Source of the DNA: Rhodovibrionaceae bacterium
GTDB taxonomy: Bacteria > Pseudomonadota > Alphaproteobacteria > Kiloniellales > DSM-21159
Assembly (NCBI GenBank): GCA_028279885.1
Contig: JANQMX010000102.1
Coordinates: 1-40,999 of the forward strand
DNA: 40,999 bases
Direction: 5' to 3'
The notes under the pieces: generated by a model
Databases searched by the model: none
Told to the model about the DNA's origin: nothing
Seen by the model: the letters and a program-made list of their open reading frames with translations, nothing else
Made by a program: the position numbers and the translations under genes
Part shown: one piece after another, positions 1-11,000 of the stretch
How positions within the stretch are numbered: position 1 is the stretch's first letter
Layout of the letters: each line of letters starts with the position of its first letter

Positions 1-1746
1 CTTGGCCGTCTGATTGGCCAGCGACTTCACTTCAGAGGCGACGACCGCAAAGCCCTTGCCCGCCTCCCCGGCGCGCGCCGCCTCGATGGTGGCGTTCAAT
101 GCCAGGAGATTGGTCTGCTCGGCGATATCGGAAATCAAACTGACCACGTCACCGATCTTCTGCGCCGCGTCGGCCAAGCCTCGTACCGCCTCATTGGCAG
201 CCTCAGCGTCGCCTGCCGCTTGGGTGGAGATCCGCTTCGATTCATTGATCTGGCGACTGATCTCGGAGATTGAGCTGGAAAGCTCCTCGGTGGAGCTGGC
301 GACCGTTCCAACGTTGCTGGAGGCTTCTTCGGAGGCAGCCGCCACCGCCGCGGACTGATTGCTGGTCTCCTCCGCCGTCGACGACATGGATTGCGCGGTC
401 TGCTGCAGCTCCGTCGAAGCCGAGGATACCGAGCCGATGATCGTGCCAACGCTGCTCTCAAAGCCGTCCGCCAGTTCCATCATCTGGCGACGCTTCTCTT
501 CCGCTGCGCGCCTCTCCTGCTCCTCCTGCTCTTTCTTGAGGCGCTCCACCTCCAGAGCGTTGTCCTTAAAGACCTGGACGGCATCGGCCATCTCGCCGAT
601 CTCATCCTTGCGGCCAACCGCCGGGACGGTGGCGGTGAGATCTCCCTTTGCCAGCACGCCCATGGCCTCGGTCATGCGAACGATGGGTCGCGAGATGGCA
701 CGCCCAATCAGAACGGCAAACAGCGTGCCGACCAAGATGGCGAGCAGCGCCGTGACAATGCCCGTCCACTTGGCGGAGAGCACCGCGGCGGTGGCTTCGG
801 GCCCCAATGTGTCTTGCCGCTGCAAGTTGTCGAGCTTGATGACCTCTGCCTGCTCGGCGATCTCCGGGCCTATCCGGTCGAGTGTATCGGAGATGATGCC
901 GTTGCGCGCGAAGATCACCGCGCTGACGTCACTGAAAGCCTGCTGGTAGCCACCGGAGACCTCGACCACATCACTTGCCAAGCCTTGACGCGTCGGGTTC
1001 TGAAGCTCGCTGCGCATCCGCTCAGCTGCCAGCGAGAAAGCCTCCATCTCGTTCATCGCGCGCTCGGCGTGCGCCTGCTGGTTGGTCTCTAGAAAACGGT
1101 TGGCATAGAGCCGGGCCAGCAGCAGATGGTTCAGCGACTGGCCGGCCAGATAGCTGGCACTGGGATCGCCGTCAGCATAGGCGCTGTTCATGATCTCGAG
1201 CAGCGCCTTACGGGCGCGCGGACCAAGCTCGTACATCTGCGCGACCAGCGCATTGCGCTGATCGCGGAAGTCGATGACCTGCTGGAAAGCCGCATCGTAC
1301 TGTTCAACCTGCTGGGACATCGCTTCGATCTCGGCCAAAGCCTCTGAGCCAGCAAGGAGCTCCTTCGAGCTCTGCATGATCTCTTTCAAGGTGGTGATGC
1401 GTTGACTCACGCGCTCCCGCGCATCGTCGCTTCCCTGTAGGATGAAATCCTTCACGCCAAGCCGGGCCTCGAGCAAATTGGCCTGAATGCGGCCCATGTA
1501 GTTCGACTGCAGAGCCGTGCTGCGATACTCGGAGAAGTCCGACACGGCGCCGCTGAGACCAAAGCCGGTGACGAGGCTGACGACGACCAAAAAAGCCAGG
1601 ATGGTTCCCATGCCTAGGCCGATTTTCTTACGCAACCTCATGTTGACAAAGAAGGATACTAGTCCTTGCCGCCGCACCTCTCCTTGACGCTCAAACGGCT
1701 CCAGCTGAGTCGCCTCCGCAGGACTTGTGTTCAAGGAGGATGACAT
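1..1746 (-). CDS. Methyl-accepting chemotaxis protein, C-terminus beyond window edge
   Basis: This is a membrane chemoreceptor that senses a periplasmic signal and controls CheA/CheW. The frame is open from an ATG at 1746 to the window edge, giving 582 residues and no stop. A GGAGAG ribosome site lies 8 bases before the ATG. Residues about 43-63 form membrane segment 1. Residues about 64-325 form a long helical periplasmic region, of the size of a helical bimodular sensor. Residues about 328-348 form membrane segment 2. A HAMP domain follows ([10 protein letters not shown] at about 353), then a coiled coil. The highly conserved signalling hairpin tip ([19 protein letters not shown], about 543-561, then [11 protein letters not shown]) is present. 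The methylation/adaptation C-terminal arm is missing only because the window ends. The ligand cannot be predicted. No che genes are adjacent. Confidence 0.95.
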   Translation of the reverse strand, partial: MSSSLNTSPAEATQLEPFERQGEVRRQGLVSFFVNMRLRKKIGLGMGTILAFLVVVSLVTGFGLSGAVSDFSEYRSTALQSNYMGRIQANLLEARLGVKDFILQGSDDARERVSQRITTLKEIMQSSKELLAGSEALAEIEAMSQQVEQYDAAFQQVIDFRDQRNALVAQMYELGPRARKALLEIMNSAYADGDPSASYLAGQSLNHLLLARLYANRFLETNQQAHAERAMNEMEAFSLAAERMRSELQNPTRQGLASDVVEVSGGYQQAFSDVSAVIFARNGIISDTLDRIGPEIAEQAEVIKLDNLQRQDTLGPEATAAVLSAKWTGIVTALLAILVGTLFAVLIGRAISRPIVRMTEAMGVLAKGDLTATVPAVGRKDEIGEMADAVQVFKDNALEVERLKKEQEEQERRAAEEKRRQMMELADGFESSVGTIIGSVSSASTELQQTAQSMSSTAEETSNQSAAVAAASEEASSNVGTVASSTEELSSSISEISRQINESKRISTQAAGDAEAANEAVRGLADAAQKIGDVVSLISDIAEQTNLLALNATIEAARAGEAGKGFAVVASEVKSLANQTAK

Positions 1747-2193
1747 GCCTGAACTCTCCATCTCTCTGGTGATTTGAGTCGTTACGCAAGAGCCTCGGCA
1801 TAGGTAAAGCGGGCCTTTTAGCCGTCCTGGCTTCCGCCGTCCCATTATCCAGAGCTCACCGCTCATCAGCCGTGACGGGCACCGCCGGGAGGGATACGGC
1901 ACAATAAGTAATGATACTGTTAGCTCTAACGTGTATTTATTTATTTAAACACATTTTTTAGATGTGTAATTGGGAAATATTTCCGTTGTGCGAATGCACC
2001 CTGTAGATTGCCGTATGAGAATTCGGCAACCGGGGCAGCCCCGCAGCGGCCTGCCCACGAAAACGCTAGGGCAATTAACCGAAGGGGCAAGTGGTTGCCC
2101 TGGCGGCAGCAAGGCTGCCAGGCGAAAATAGCCTGCGGCACCCGATGCAAACGGCGTTAGAAGGCGCGGCTGCAGATTGAAAAGGCCAATGTC
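1747..2193. other. 447-bp intergenic region between divergent receptor and LysE genes, AT-rich core
   Basis: No credible gene is seen here. Positions about 1905-1985 are much more AT-rich than the surroundings. They hold a 6-bp stem ACACAT/ATGTGT with a 7-base loop (1949-1967) and a perfect 12-bp palindrome GGAAATATTTCC (1973-1984). These could be regulatory sites for the receptor gene on the minus strand or the exporter gene on the plus strand. I cannot assign a protein to them. Confidence 0.5.
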
Positions 2194-2805
2194 ATGCCGC
2201 TCGAAACGTTGTTGCTTTTCTTGCCCGCCTGCTTCGCGCTCAATCTCGCGTTCGGGCCAAACAACCTCCTGTCCCTGACCAACGCAGCCCGTCAGGGCGT
2301 CGGCTTTGCCGTTCTGGCCGGCAGCGGGCGTCTGATTGCCTTTGCGCCGATGATCGCCATCAGCGCCGCGGGCCTCGGCCTCCTGCTGGCAACCTCCGCA
2401 GTGGTCTTCAACATCGTCAAGCTGCTCGGCGCGGCCTATCTGATCTATCTCGGCGTCAGGCTGCTGCTCTCGGCATCCAAGGCCAGCCTCGGCGCCAGCG
2501 CCACCCTCCCTCTCGTCAGCGCGTTCCGGCAGGAGTGCTTGGTCGCGCTGGGCAACCCCAAGGCCATTCTCATCTTTACCGCCTTCTTCCCGCAGTTCGT
2601 GTCGCCGGAAAGCTACTGGCAGAGCTTCGCCCTTTTGGGCGCCCTGTTCTTGGTGCTGGAACTGATCGCTATTGCGCTCTACGCCTGTCTTGGCCGTTTT
2701 GTGGCGAAAGCGGCTGCGCAGAGGTTGGTCTGGCTGACCCGCGCCTCCGGGTTTGCGATGATCGCCTTTGGCTCTCTGCTCGCGCTCTCGCGCCGCGAAG
2801 CCTAG
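2194..2805 (+). CDS. LysE/RhtB-family amino-acid exporter
   Basis: This is a small integral membrane exporter of the LysE/RhtB family, which removes amino acids such as lysine, threonine or homoserine lactones from the cytoplasm. The protein is 203 residues, the usual family length. It is almost entirely hydrophobic, with about six predicted membrane segments. The N-terminal family hallmark is visible as a GPNNLLSLTNAARQG stretch at about residues 21-35, and the GNPKAIL signature at about 121-127. The start is ATG 2194, with a weak AAAAGG upstream. Its stop is one base away from the stop of the convergent binding-protein gene. No adjacent LysR/ArgP-type regulator is present, so the substrate is unknown. 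Confidence 0.9.
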   Translation: MPLETLLLFLPACFALNLAFGPNNLLSLTNAARQGVGFAVLAGSGRLIAFAPMIAISAAGLGLLLATSAVVFNIVKLLGAAYLIYLGVRLLLSASKASLGASATLPLVSAFRQECLVALGNPKAILIFTAFFPQFVSPESYWQSFALLGALFLVLELIAIALYACLGRFVAKAAAQRLVWLTRASGFAMIAFGSLLALSRREA

Positions 2806-2806
2806 A

Positions 2807-4726
2807 TCACTGCTGGAACCAGAAGGTATCCGGCTGGTAGATACCGAAAATAGCCCCGGGGTGCCAAGCGTAGACCGCCTCTTCCGGGACATTCATCAGC
2901 TTCTTCGATATGACGACGGGCTGGCGCACGCCTGCGACGGTCCCGATGCTGAACTGCTGATCGGCATGGATGGCCAGCATCTCCTGCCAAGCGGCGGTCC
3001 GCACGTCATCGTCGGTGGCGTTGGCCCACTCTTTGTACAGCTCAAGCAGCCGCGCCACTTCCGGCATGTCGACCGGCTCACCGGACTGACCGTCGGTCTG
3101 ATGGTAGGCACCCCACTTGGGCCACTGCGGGTCGTAGCGATGATCGGGTACCAGCTCGTCCGGCGTGGTGTCCGCAGTGGCAGTGCCTACGGTGATGCCA
3201 GTCCAGGCCGATAACAGCGTCTCTCCGGCCGTGATCCGCCGCCGCACGACCTCGCGCTGCAAGGGCTTGGTCAAGAGCTTGATGCCAATCTCCTGCCAGT
3301 TGCTGGAAATCAGCTCCAAGGTATCGACCTGCTCCGAGACCTCCCCCGCCGTTTCGACGATCAGCTCCATGGGGCGGCCGTCGGGCAGCAGGCGGATACC
3401 GTCTTCGTCTCGCTCGGTGAGGCCAATCTCATCCAGCAGGGCGTTCGCCTGATCCGGGTTATGCTCGACCCAACTGTCGGCGAACTGGGGACGGAACAGC
3501 GGACTGTAGGGCAGGACGGTGTTGTTGCTCGGCCGTGCCAGGCCGAAATAGAGGAAGTTGTTGATCGCCTGGCGGTCGACGGCGAGGCTGAGGGCTCGCC
3601 GAAAGCGCACATCCCGTAACAGTGTCCGCCAGGTGGAATCGTTGGCGTTGAGATTGGGGAAGAGCGCGAGCTGCGAGCCGGTTCCCTGGCTCCAAAGCAA
3701 GGTCTTGATGTTCTCGGAGCCGGCCTCCTTCATCACCACGATGTCCTTGAAGGTCAGGCCGCGGGCCTGCAGGTCGCTCTCGCCAGTCGCCGTCTTGGCC
3801 GGGATCAGGCCGCCGCCGGTCACCTGCAACAGCACCTCGTCGATATACGGCAGTTGCCGTCCCTCTCCATCCATGCGGTGGTAGTATGGATTGCGCACCG
3901 CGCGCATGCGTTTGACCGGCGGGCGGGAGGTCAGCTTCCAAGGCTGAAGAGTTGGGAGATCGGGGTTACTGAGCTTGTAGAGATTGCCTCTCTTCTCGTG
4001 CAGCGCCGCCCAACTTTCCACGGCAGCGTCCTTTGCCATGGCAGCCAAAGCATCCTCATCCGCATAACGGGCATGGAACTGCTTCATGTAGTGGGCGGGC
4101 CGGTAGATGAAGAGCGGATAGGCGCCGGCGATGCGCTGCAGGAAAAAGGGGTTCGGCCGGCTCCAGGTATAGCGAACCGTGAATTGGTCGAGCACCTCGA
4201 ACTGCGGCGCTTCCTCGCCTGGCATCATTGCGCTCGGCAGCCCGCTGGGCGATAGCATCTCGTTGTTCGCCACGTCCTCCCAGTAGTACCGGAAGTCTTC
4301 CGCAGTAAAGGGATGGCCATCGGACCAGCGGTGGCCTTCCCTTAGCTTGAGGGTGAAGATACGTCCTTCCTCGACCGTCACGGACTCGAGCAGGTCCGGT
4401 TTCAATTCGAGTTCCGGCGTGTAGCCGACCAAGCGGGCATAGCCATAGATAACGAGTAGCTTGGAATCCGAATGCTTGCGCACCAGGGTGTGCAGCGTTC
4501 CCCCATGGTGCCCGATGCTGCGGCCATCGGCCTGCAGGTCGATGACATAGGGTTTGGCGGGCATGCGTTCGGCGACCGGTGGCAATTCGCCCTTCGCCAC
4601 AGCCTCCGCCAGGATAGGCGGCTCTTGCGGGGCCGGCTGCGCGTTTGCTGCCGCCGCCGTCAGCAGCGATGCGATAACGGCCAGCGAGGCCAGCCAAGTT
4701 CCTGAGATTCCCCCTGTCTCACGCAT
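2807..4726 (-). CDS. ABC transporter substrate-binding protein, peptide/family 5 type
   Basis: This is a periplasmic binding protein of solute-binding family 5 (oligopeptide, dipeptide, opine or similar ligands). I chose ATG 4726, which gives 639 residues. From there the protein begins MRETGG, followed by a hydrophobic stretch ending in AAANAQ, a clear signal peptide. A start at 4813 would add 29 residues before the signal sequence. The body contains family 5 features such as KLREGHRWSDGHPFTAEDF (about residues 120-138) and FRRALSLAVDRQAIN. It is longer than the usual 500-550 residues. There are no permease or ATPase genes alongside, so it is an orphan or works with components encoded elsewhere. 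It lies 159 bases downstream of nadE on the same strand. Confidence 0.88.
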   Translation of the reverse strand: MRETGGISGTWLASLAVIASLLTAAAANAQPAPQEPPILAEAVAKGELPPVAERMPAKPYVIDLQADGRSIGHHGGTLHTLVRKHSDSKLLVIYGYARLVGYTPELELKPDLLESVTVEEGRIFTLKLREGHRWSDGHPFTAEDFRYYWEDVANNEMLSPSGLPSAMMPGEEAPQFEVLDQFTVRYTWSRPNPFFLQRIAGAYPLFIYRPAHYMKQFHARYADEDALAAMAKDAAVESWAALHEKRGNLYKLSNPDLPTLQPWKLTSRPPVKRMRAVRNPYYHRMDGEGRQLPYIDEVLLQVTGGGLIPAKTATGESDLQARGLTFKDIVVMKEAGSENIKTLLWSQGTGSQLALFPNLNANDSTWRTLLRDVRFRRALSLAVDRQAINNFLYFGLARPSNNTVLPYSPLFRPQFADSWVEHNPDQANALLDEIGLTERDEDGIRLLPDGRPMELIVETAGEVSEQVDTLELISSNWQEIGIKLLTKPLQREVVRRRITAGETLLSAWTGITVGTATADTTPDELVPDHRYDPQWPKWGAYHQTDGQSGEPVDMPEVARLLELYKEWANATDDDVRTAAWQEMLAIHADQQFSIGTVAGVRQPVVISKKLMNVPEEAVYAWHPGAIFGIYQPDTFWFQQ

Positions 4727-4885
4727 CGCCACCGCCGTTCCCACTCCGCAGTTTGGACATCGAGTCACGCTCAAGATGTCGTGAGCGCTATGCAGAGATA
4801 ACATCGCAGGCATCTTTTGCCTAGGCGCGACCGCAGGAACGAACCAATGATGGCTCTATTTGGCCTTAGTCATGGCCAATGACGG

Positions 4886-6574
4886 CTAAGCAGGGCCTTT
4901 GAAAGCATTGACGATGGGATAGCGGCGGTCGCGCCCGAACGCCCGGCGGGTGATCTTGACCCCCGGCGGCGCCTGACGGCGTTTGTATTCGGCGTTTTCC
5001 AACATTCGCCAGACACGATTCACCGTCGTCCGCTCGTGGCCGCGAGCGACAATGCCCTCGACGGGCACTTCACCCTCGATCAGGCAGGCAAGGATGTCAT
5101 CGAGCGCCTCATAAGGCGGCAGGCTGTCCTGGTCGGTCTGGTCGGGTTTCAGCTCCGCCGAGGGCGCCTTGGTAATGATCCGCTCCGGAATGACGCGGCC
5201 GGCCGGGCCGAGCGCGCCCTTCGGTAGGGCTTGGTTCCGCCACTGGGACAGCTTGTAGACCATCGTCTTGTAAACGTCCTTCAAGACGTTGTAGCCACCG
5301 CACATGTCGCCATAGAGAGTGGCGTAGCCGACGCTCATCTCCGACTTGTTTCCGGTGGAGAGCACCATGTGGCCGAACTTGTTGGAGAGCGCCATCAGCA
5401 GAATGCCGCGAGCGCGCGCCTGGATATTCTCCTCGGTGGTGTCGGGGGGCAGCGAGTCGAAAAGCGGCCGCAGCATGGTTTCGAACGCCTGCATCGACGG
5501 CTCGATCGAGACTTCGTCGAGTTGGAGGCCAAGCAGGCCGGCGCACTCGGCTGCATCCTCCAGACTCTCCCGGCTGGTATAGGGCGATGGCATCATCACA
5601 CAGCGCACCTGCTCCGCCCCGAGCGCGTCGGCGGCGATAGCGGCTGAGAGGGCCGAGTCTATTCCGCCGGAGAGCCCGATGACGACGCCGGGGAAGCCGT
5701 TCTTTCCCACATAGTCGCGGAGGCCGAGGATAAGAGCGCGATAGATCGGCTCGAGCCCCTCTTCCAAAGGCTCCATCCCGCCAGCCTCACAGTGCCAACT
5801 GTCGTCCTCGCCCCGGTGCCACGCCGTCAAGGCAATCGCGGTCTCGAATGCCGGCATCTGGGTGGCCAAGGCGCGGTTGGCGTTGAGCACGAAGGAACCG
5901 CCGTCGAACACCAGCTCGTCCTGCCCGCCGACCTGGTTAACGTAGACGAGCGGCAGGCCCGTCTCGACGACGCGCGCCACAGCCAGCTGCATGCGCTCGT
6001 CATACTTGTCCCATTCGAAGGGCGAGCCGTTGATGACGACGAGCAGCTCCGCCGCCGACTCTTCCAGGCACTCGGCAACGTCCTCGAACCACATGTCTTC
6101 GCAGACCATGACACCGAGGCGCACGCCCTTGAAGCTGACCGGCCCCGGCAAGGGTCCCGGCTTGAAGACGCGCACCTCGTCGAAGACACCGTAGTTGGGC
6201 AGCTCGTGCTTGCAGCGCACCGCCGCCACCTCGCCGTCAGCCAGCAAGAAGGCGGCGTTGAACACGTGCCCCCGCAAAGCCTCTTGGCGCGTGCGGTCTT
6301 CCCGCCAAGGCGCCCCGATCAGGAGTGCCGGGCCGCCGTCCGCCGTTTCCAGGGCCAAGGCGTCAAGCGCCGCCTCGACCTCTTCGAGAAAATGCGCCTT
6401 CAACACCAAGTCTTCGGGCGGATAGCCGCAGAGGACCAGCTCGCTGGCAACCATCAGATCGGCACCCAGCGATGCGGCCTCGGCCCTCGCGTCCCGCAAG
6501 CGGCGCAGGTTTCCCGCCACGTCGCCGACGACGGGGTTGAGCTGAGCCAAGGCAATCTTCAATCGATCCGTCAT
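4886..6574 (-). CDS. nadE: Glutamine-dependent NAD(+) synthetase
   Basis: This cytoplasmic enzyme makes NAD from nicotinate adenine dinucleotide, ATP and glutamine, the last step of NAD biosynthesis. The protein has 562 residues, the normal length for the two-domain glutamine-using form. The N-terminal nitrilase-fold glutaminase domain shows the Glu-Lys-Cys triad: E45 in SELVLCGYPPED, K122 in KHELPNYGVFDE and C158 in VCEDMW. The C-terminal synthetase domain has the ATP-pyrophosphatase loop SGGIDS at about 302-307 and the STGNKSE motif further on. ATG 6574 is the natural start, although the upstream ribosome site is poor. It is transcribed divergently from the efflux adaptor gene. Recognition is confident from both catalytic domains. 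Confidence 0.97.
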   Translation of the reverse strand: MTDRLKIALAQLNPVVGDVAGNLRRLRDARAEAASLGADLMVASELVLCGYPPEDLVLKAHFLEEVEAALDALALETADGGPALLIGAPWREDRTRQEALRGHVFNAAFLLADGEVAAVRCKHELPNYGVFDEVRVFKPGPLPGPVSFKGVRLGVMVCEDMWFEDVAECLEESAAELLVVINGSPFEWDKYDERMQLAVARVVETGLPLVYVNQVGGQDELVFDGGSFVLNANRALATQMPAFETAIALTAWHRGEDDSWHCEAGGMEPLEEGLEPIYRALILGLRDYVGKNGFPGVVIGLSGGIDSALSAAIAADALGAEQVRCVMMPSPYTSRESLEDAAECAGLLGLQLDEVSIEPSMQAFETMLRPLFDSLPPDTTEENIQARARGILLMALSNKFGHMVLSTGNKSEMSVGYATLYGDMCGGYNVLKDVYKTMVYKLSQWRNQALPKGALGPAGRVIPERIITKAPSAELKPDQTDQDSLPPYEALDDILACLIEGEVPVEGIVARGHERTTVNRVWRMLENAEYKRRQAPPGVKITRRAFGRDRRYPIVNAFKGPA

Positions 6575-6799
6575 ATCCGATACCTAGCGGTCGTTCGAAA
6601 GGGGAACAAGCACCCGCGCGTTCCCGGCGCACCCAGCGGCGTTCGGTCTCAGATCTACATCCGACGACAACACGCCCCTGCGCCGCAAGGCCCGGGCGTG
6701 GGACTATCGTCGCAGCGCGCGGCAACTAACCCTGTGATACCGTGCTAACCACTCTATTTCTCTATGCAATTGGTCGAAGCACTGGAGTTCACGAACAGG

Positions 6800-7945
6800 A
6801 TGACCATCCGGCAAACAGAACGGCGACCGCGATCTCCTCGTTTCGAGGGACCTCAACGGTCTTCTTCCCGGCTGATGGCTGTCGGCCTCATTGCCCTCCT
6901 CCTGCCCCTGGCCGCCTGCGAAGAGGATGCACCACCGCCGGTCGAGACTGTGCGAGCAATCAAAACCATGACCGTGGCCGACCGGGCGTCCGGCACGGTT
7001 CGCAAGTTCGCCGGTATCGTGGAGGCCGTGGACACGTCGAGCCTGAGCTTCGAGGTGGCCGGTAACGTGCAGGAGCTTCAGGCCGAGCGTGGCGACGACG
7101 TAGAGCGCGGGGAGGTCCTCGGGCGACTGGACGACGAGCCCTTCAAGCTCGCGGTCGAAGGGGCCGAAGCCGCGCTGGGCCGAGCCAAAGCACAGTTTGC
7201 GGAAGCAACCACCGAGTTTCAGCGGCAAGAAACGCTCTTCCAGAAGGGCTGGGTTGCCAAGGCAGCCTATGATCAGGCTCTGGCGAGCTACCAAAGCGCC
7301 GAAAACAACGTCAAGTATCAGCAGTCGCAGCTCAACCTGGCGAAGCGCGATCTCGAGAAGACCACCCTCACCGCCCCCTTCAACGGCATCATCTCCGAGC
7401 GGCACGTGGATGCCTTTCAGGAAATCAGTCGGGGCGAGCCGATCTTCGACATCTACGCCGAGGAAGCGATGCAGGTCCACTTGAGCGTACCTGAGACCAG
7501 CATCCGGGAAATCCACCTCGGCTTGCCGGCCGAGTTCAGCTTCCCGACCCGGCCCGGCGTGATCCTCGAGGGTCGCGTCAACGAGATCGGCACGGTGGCC
7601 GAAGCCGCCAACGCCTTCCCGGTGAAAATCGCCCTGCTCCAAGGCAGCGACGAGGTGCTGCCGGGCATGACGGCGGAAGCCACCTTGCTGCTCGGCGGTG
7701 AAGAGGACGCGACCTCCTATCTCGTCCCGGTCTCGGCGATTGCCCCCGGGACGGAACCCCGAACCGGCTACATCTTCGTGTTCGATGCCGATAGCTCGAC
7801 GGTGCGCCAAGTCGCGGTGCGCAGCGAAGGTGTCCGCGACAATCAGGTGGTGATCTCCGAAGGCGTGGGGGGCGGGGATGTTATCGCCGTTGCCGGCGTC
7901 AGCTTTCTCTCCGACGGCCAGCGGGTGAAGCTGATGCAGCCCTGA
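6800..7945 (+). CDS. RND efflux periplasmic adaptor (membrane fusion lipoprotein)
   Basis: This is the adaptor subunit of a tripartite efflux pump, bridging the inner-membrane RND pump and an outer-membrane channel. I chose ATG 6800 (381 residues) because it is followed by a short basic leader and the lipoprotein signal LIALLLPLAAC. The Cys after LAA would be lipidated. An upstream ATG at 6764 has no ribosome site and would add 12 residues. The order is lipoprotein signal, barrel-sandwich (lipoyl-like) half, a coiled-coil hairpin rich in Ala/Gln/Glu (about residues 90-180), the second lipoyl half (TLTAPFNGIISERHVD), then beta-barrel and membrane-proximal domains. The pump gene begins 68 bases downstream, so the two probably form an operon. 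No outer-membrane channel gene is nearby. Confidence 0.93.
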   Translation: MTIRQTERRPRSPRFEGPQRSSSRLMAVGLIALLLPLAACEEDAPPPVETVRAIKTMTVADRASGTVRKFAGIVEAVDTSSLSFEVAGNVQELQAERGDDVERGEVLGRLDDEPFKLAVEGAEAALGRAKAQFAEATTEFQRQETLFQKGWVAKAAYDQALASYQSAENNVKYQQSQLNLAKRDLEKTTLTAPFNGIISERHVDAFQEISRGEPIFDIYAEEAMQVHLSVPETSIREIHLGLPAEFSFPTRPGVILEGRVNEIGTVAEAANAFPVKIALLQGSDEVLPGMTAEATLLLGGEEDATSYLVPVSAIAPGTEPRTGYIFVFDADSSTVRQVAVRSEGVRDNQVVISEGVGGGDVIAVAGVSFLSDGQRVKLMQP

Positions 7946-8013
7946 GCCCAGCTTCTATTCCATCGCACCAAAGCAGATCTCAAACGGCGCAAGGGGGATA
8001 GTGGTCGGACCTC

Positions 8014-11000
8014 ATGGGCGGCATCACAGCCTTTTCGCTTAACAATTCGCGCCTGACGATCACCTTTCTCGCGGTCGTCATCCTCGCAGGACTGCAGCTC
8101 TTCCTGATCTTTCCCCGCAATGAAGATCCGACGATCGTGATTCGCGAGGCGGTCATCACTGCGAGCTTCCCTGGCATGACGCCGGATCAGGTCGAAGAAC
8201 TGATCACCCGGAAGATCGAAGAGCAGATCCGCACCATGCCGGAGATCGACGAGATCACCTCCGACAGCAAGACCGGCCAGAGCATCATTCATGCGGTACT
8301 GCGTGACGAGTACGACGATCTGCAGGAGATCTTCAATCGTCTGCGCAACAAGATGGACGATATCCGCCCGGAGCTGCCGGACGGCACGCTGGGGCCCTTC
8401 GTCAACGACGAGTTCGGCCTGACCGCGGTCGCCACCGTTGCATTGTGGAGCGACGGTTTCTCCATGGCCGAGATGCGCCTGGTGGCTCGGGATATTCGCG
8501 ACCGTCTCTACGAGCTCGATGGCATTCGCAAAATCGAGCTGTACGGCGTTGAAGAAGAGCAGGTCTTTCTCGAGTACTCCAATAGCAAGTTGGCTCAGTT
8601 CGGCATCGATGTCGCCGACATCGTCACCACCCTGACGCGCCAGAACGTGATTCTGCCGGGCGGCACCTATGACGTCGATCAGCAAGCCCTGATCATCTCA
8701 CCTTCCGGCAATTTCGAGAGCGTAGACGACATTCGCAACGTGCTGCTCCGCATCCCGAACAGCGAGCAGGTGGTCCCCATCACCGAGGTCTTGACCGTTT
8801 CCCGCGGCTACCGCGACCCGCCACGCGAGCTCGCCTATTTCAATGATGAGCAAGCCATCGTTATCAGTCTCTCGATCGTTCCGGGGGTGAACAGCGTCGA
8901 GTTCGGCGAACGCCTGACGCGCAAGCTGGATGAGCTCGAGGCGCAGCTCCCAGTCGGTTACGTGCTCGACTATGCGACCTTCCAACCGGATCTGGTGAAG
9001 ACGGCTGTCAATGGCGCGCTCTTCAACGTCTATCAGACCATCTTTGTCGTGCTAATTGTGGTCATCCTCTTCCTGCGCCTGCGCGCGGGCCTGATCGTCG
9101 GCGGCTTCGTACCCCTTGCAATGCTGTTCGGCCTCATCTTCATGTACATCTCCGGCATCGAGCTCGAGCGCGTGTCCATCGTCTCCGCGATCGTCGCTCT
9201 CGGTATGCTGGTCGACAATGCGATCGTCGTAACCGAAGACATCCGAACGCGGCTGGAAACGGGAACCGAGCGGCGAGAAGCCTGCATCGCCTCCGGTAAA
9301 AGTCTGGCTATCCCGCTGCTCACCTCCACCCTGACCACCGTGCTCGCTTTCACGCCCATGCTGCTGATCGACGGGCAAACCGGCGAGTACGCCTTCTCCC
9401 TGCCGGCGGTGGTCGCCATCCTGCTGCTTGGCTCCTGGTTCCTGTCGATCTACGTAACGCCCAGCCTGTGCTACTGGTTCCTCAAGGTGAAGCCGAAGGA
9501 AGCTGCTGCCGGCGGAGCTGAGGTCGATCCCTACGGCGGCCGTTTCTACAGCATCTACCGCGGCCTGCTGGAAACGGCTTTGAGCCAGCGCTTCGTTGTC
9601 ATCGGAATCGTGCTGCTGCTGCTCGCTGGCGCCGGCGTGCTTTCGCAAAACCTCGTCCGCGAGTTCTTCGGGCCGAGCGACCGCAATCAGTTTCTCGTCT
9701 ATCTCGATCTTCCGGCCGGCTCCCGCACCCAGGCGACGGCCGAGGTGACGCGCAATATGACGACTTGGTTCAATGACAAGGAGATCAATCCGGAGATCAC
9801 CAGCAGCATTGCCTATGTCGGCACCGGCGGTCCGCGCTTCTTCCTCTCCCTCTCTCCGGTCGACCCGGACCCTCATGTCGCCTTCGCCGTGGTCAATACG
9901 GAGACGGCCGATCAGGCGCCGATCGTCATCGAGCGCTTGCGGCAGTTCGCGGCCGACCGGCTGCCCGAAGGCGAGGTGCGGGTCAAACGCATGTGGCTTG
10001 GCGCCTCCGAGCCCGGCTACACCGAGTTTCGGCTGATCGGCCCCGACCCTGAGTATCTCTATGAGAAGGGCCTGGAGCTTCAGCGAGCGCTCAAGCAGCT
10101 GCCGGGCATCGACTACGCGAAGCTCGACTGGGAGAACCGGGTGGTGCGTATCGAGGTCGCCGTCGATCAGGTTCGGGCCCGGCGCGCCGGCGTGAGCTCC
10201 GAAGCCGTCGCGCGCTCGCTCAGCGCCTATACCGACGGCAACCAGATTACCGACTACCGCGAGGGCGATCTCGCCATTCCGGTTATCGTGCGCTCGGTTG
10301 CGGAAGAACGCGCCTTGCTGGCCGATCTATGGAACATCAACGTCTACTCGGAGGAGACGGGCAACCTCGTTCCGCTCGACCAGATCGCGGACATCTCCGG
10401 CGTCTGGCAGTTCAGCCGCATCAAGCGGCGCGATCAGGAACGCACGGCCACAGTCGAGTCACGCCACCGCACGCTCAAGGCGCCACAGCTGCTTGCGGCC
10501 GCCATGCCGGCGCTGGAGGGTCTCGAGCTGGCGCCGGGATACCGTTGGGAAATCGGCGGCGAGATCGAGGACTCGGCCGAGACGAATGAGAAGCTCTTCC
10601 GCTATCTGCCGCAGTGCGTCGCCGCGATCATCGTGCTGCTGATCTGGCAATTCAACTCCTTCCGCCGCCCGGCAATCATCATGCTGACCATCCCGCTGGC
10701 CTTCGCGGGTGCCATGGTCGGGCTCCTGGTGATGCGCGCGCCCTTCGACTTCTTCGCCATCCTGGGCCTGCTCAGCCTGGCCGGCGTGATCATCAACAAC
10801 GGCATCGTCCTGATCGACCGCATCGACGGCCTGCAGGTGGAGGGACGTTCGCCCTACGATGCCATTGTCGGGGCCGCGATCGCGCGCATGCGGCCAATCC
10901 TCATGTCGGCCACCACCACGCTTTTGGGCGTGACGCCGCTGATCATCCTGGTCGATCCGCTGTTCTATGCCATGGCCTGCGTGATTGCCTTCGGCCTGGC

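Noticed and set aside
1747-1850. A possible sigma-28-like promoter (TAAA and GCCGAGG elements) upstream of the chemoreceptor
   Set aside because: The spacing is about 17 bases instead of 15, and the -10 element matches only in part.
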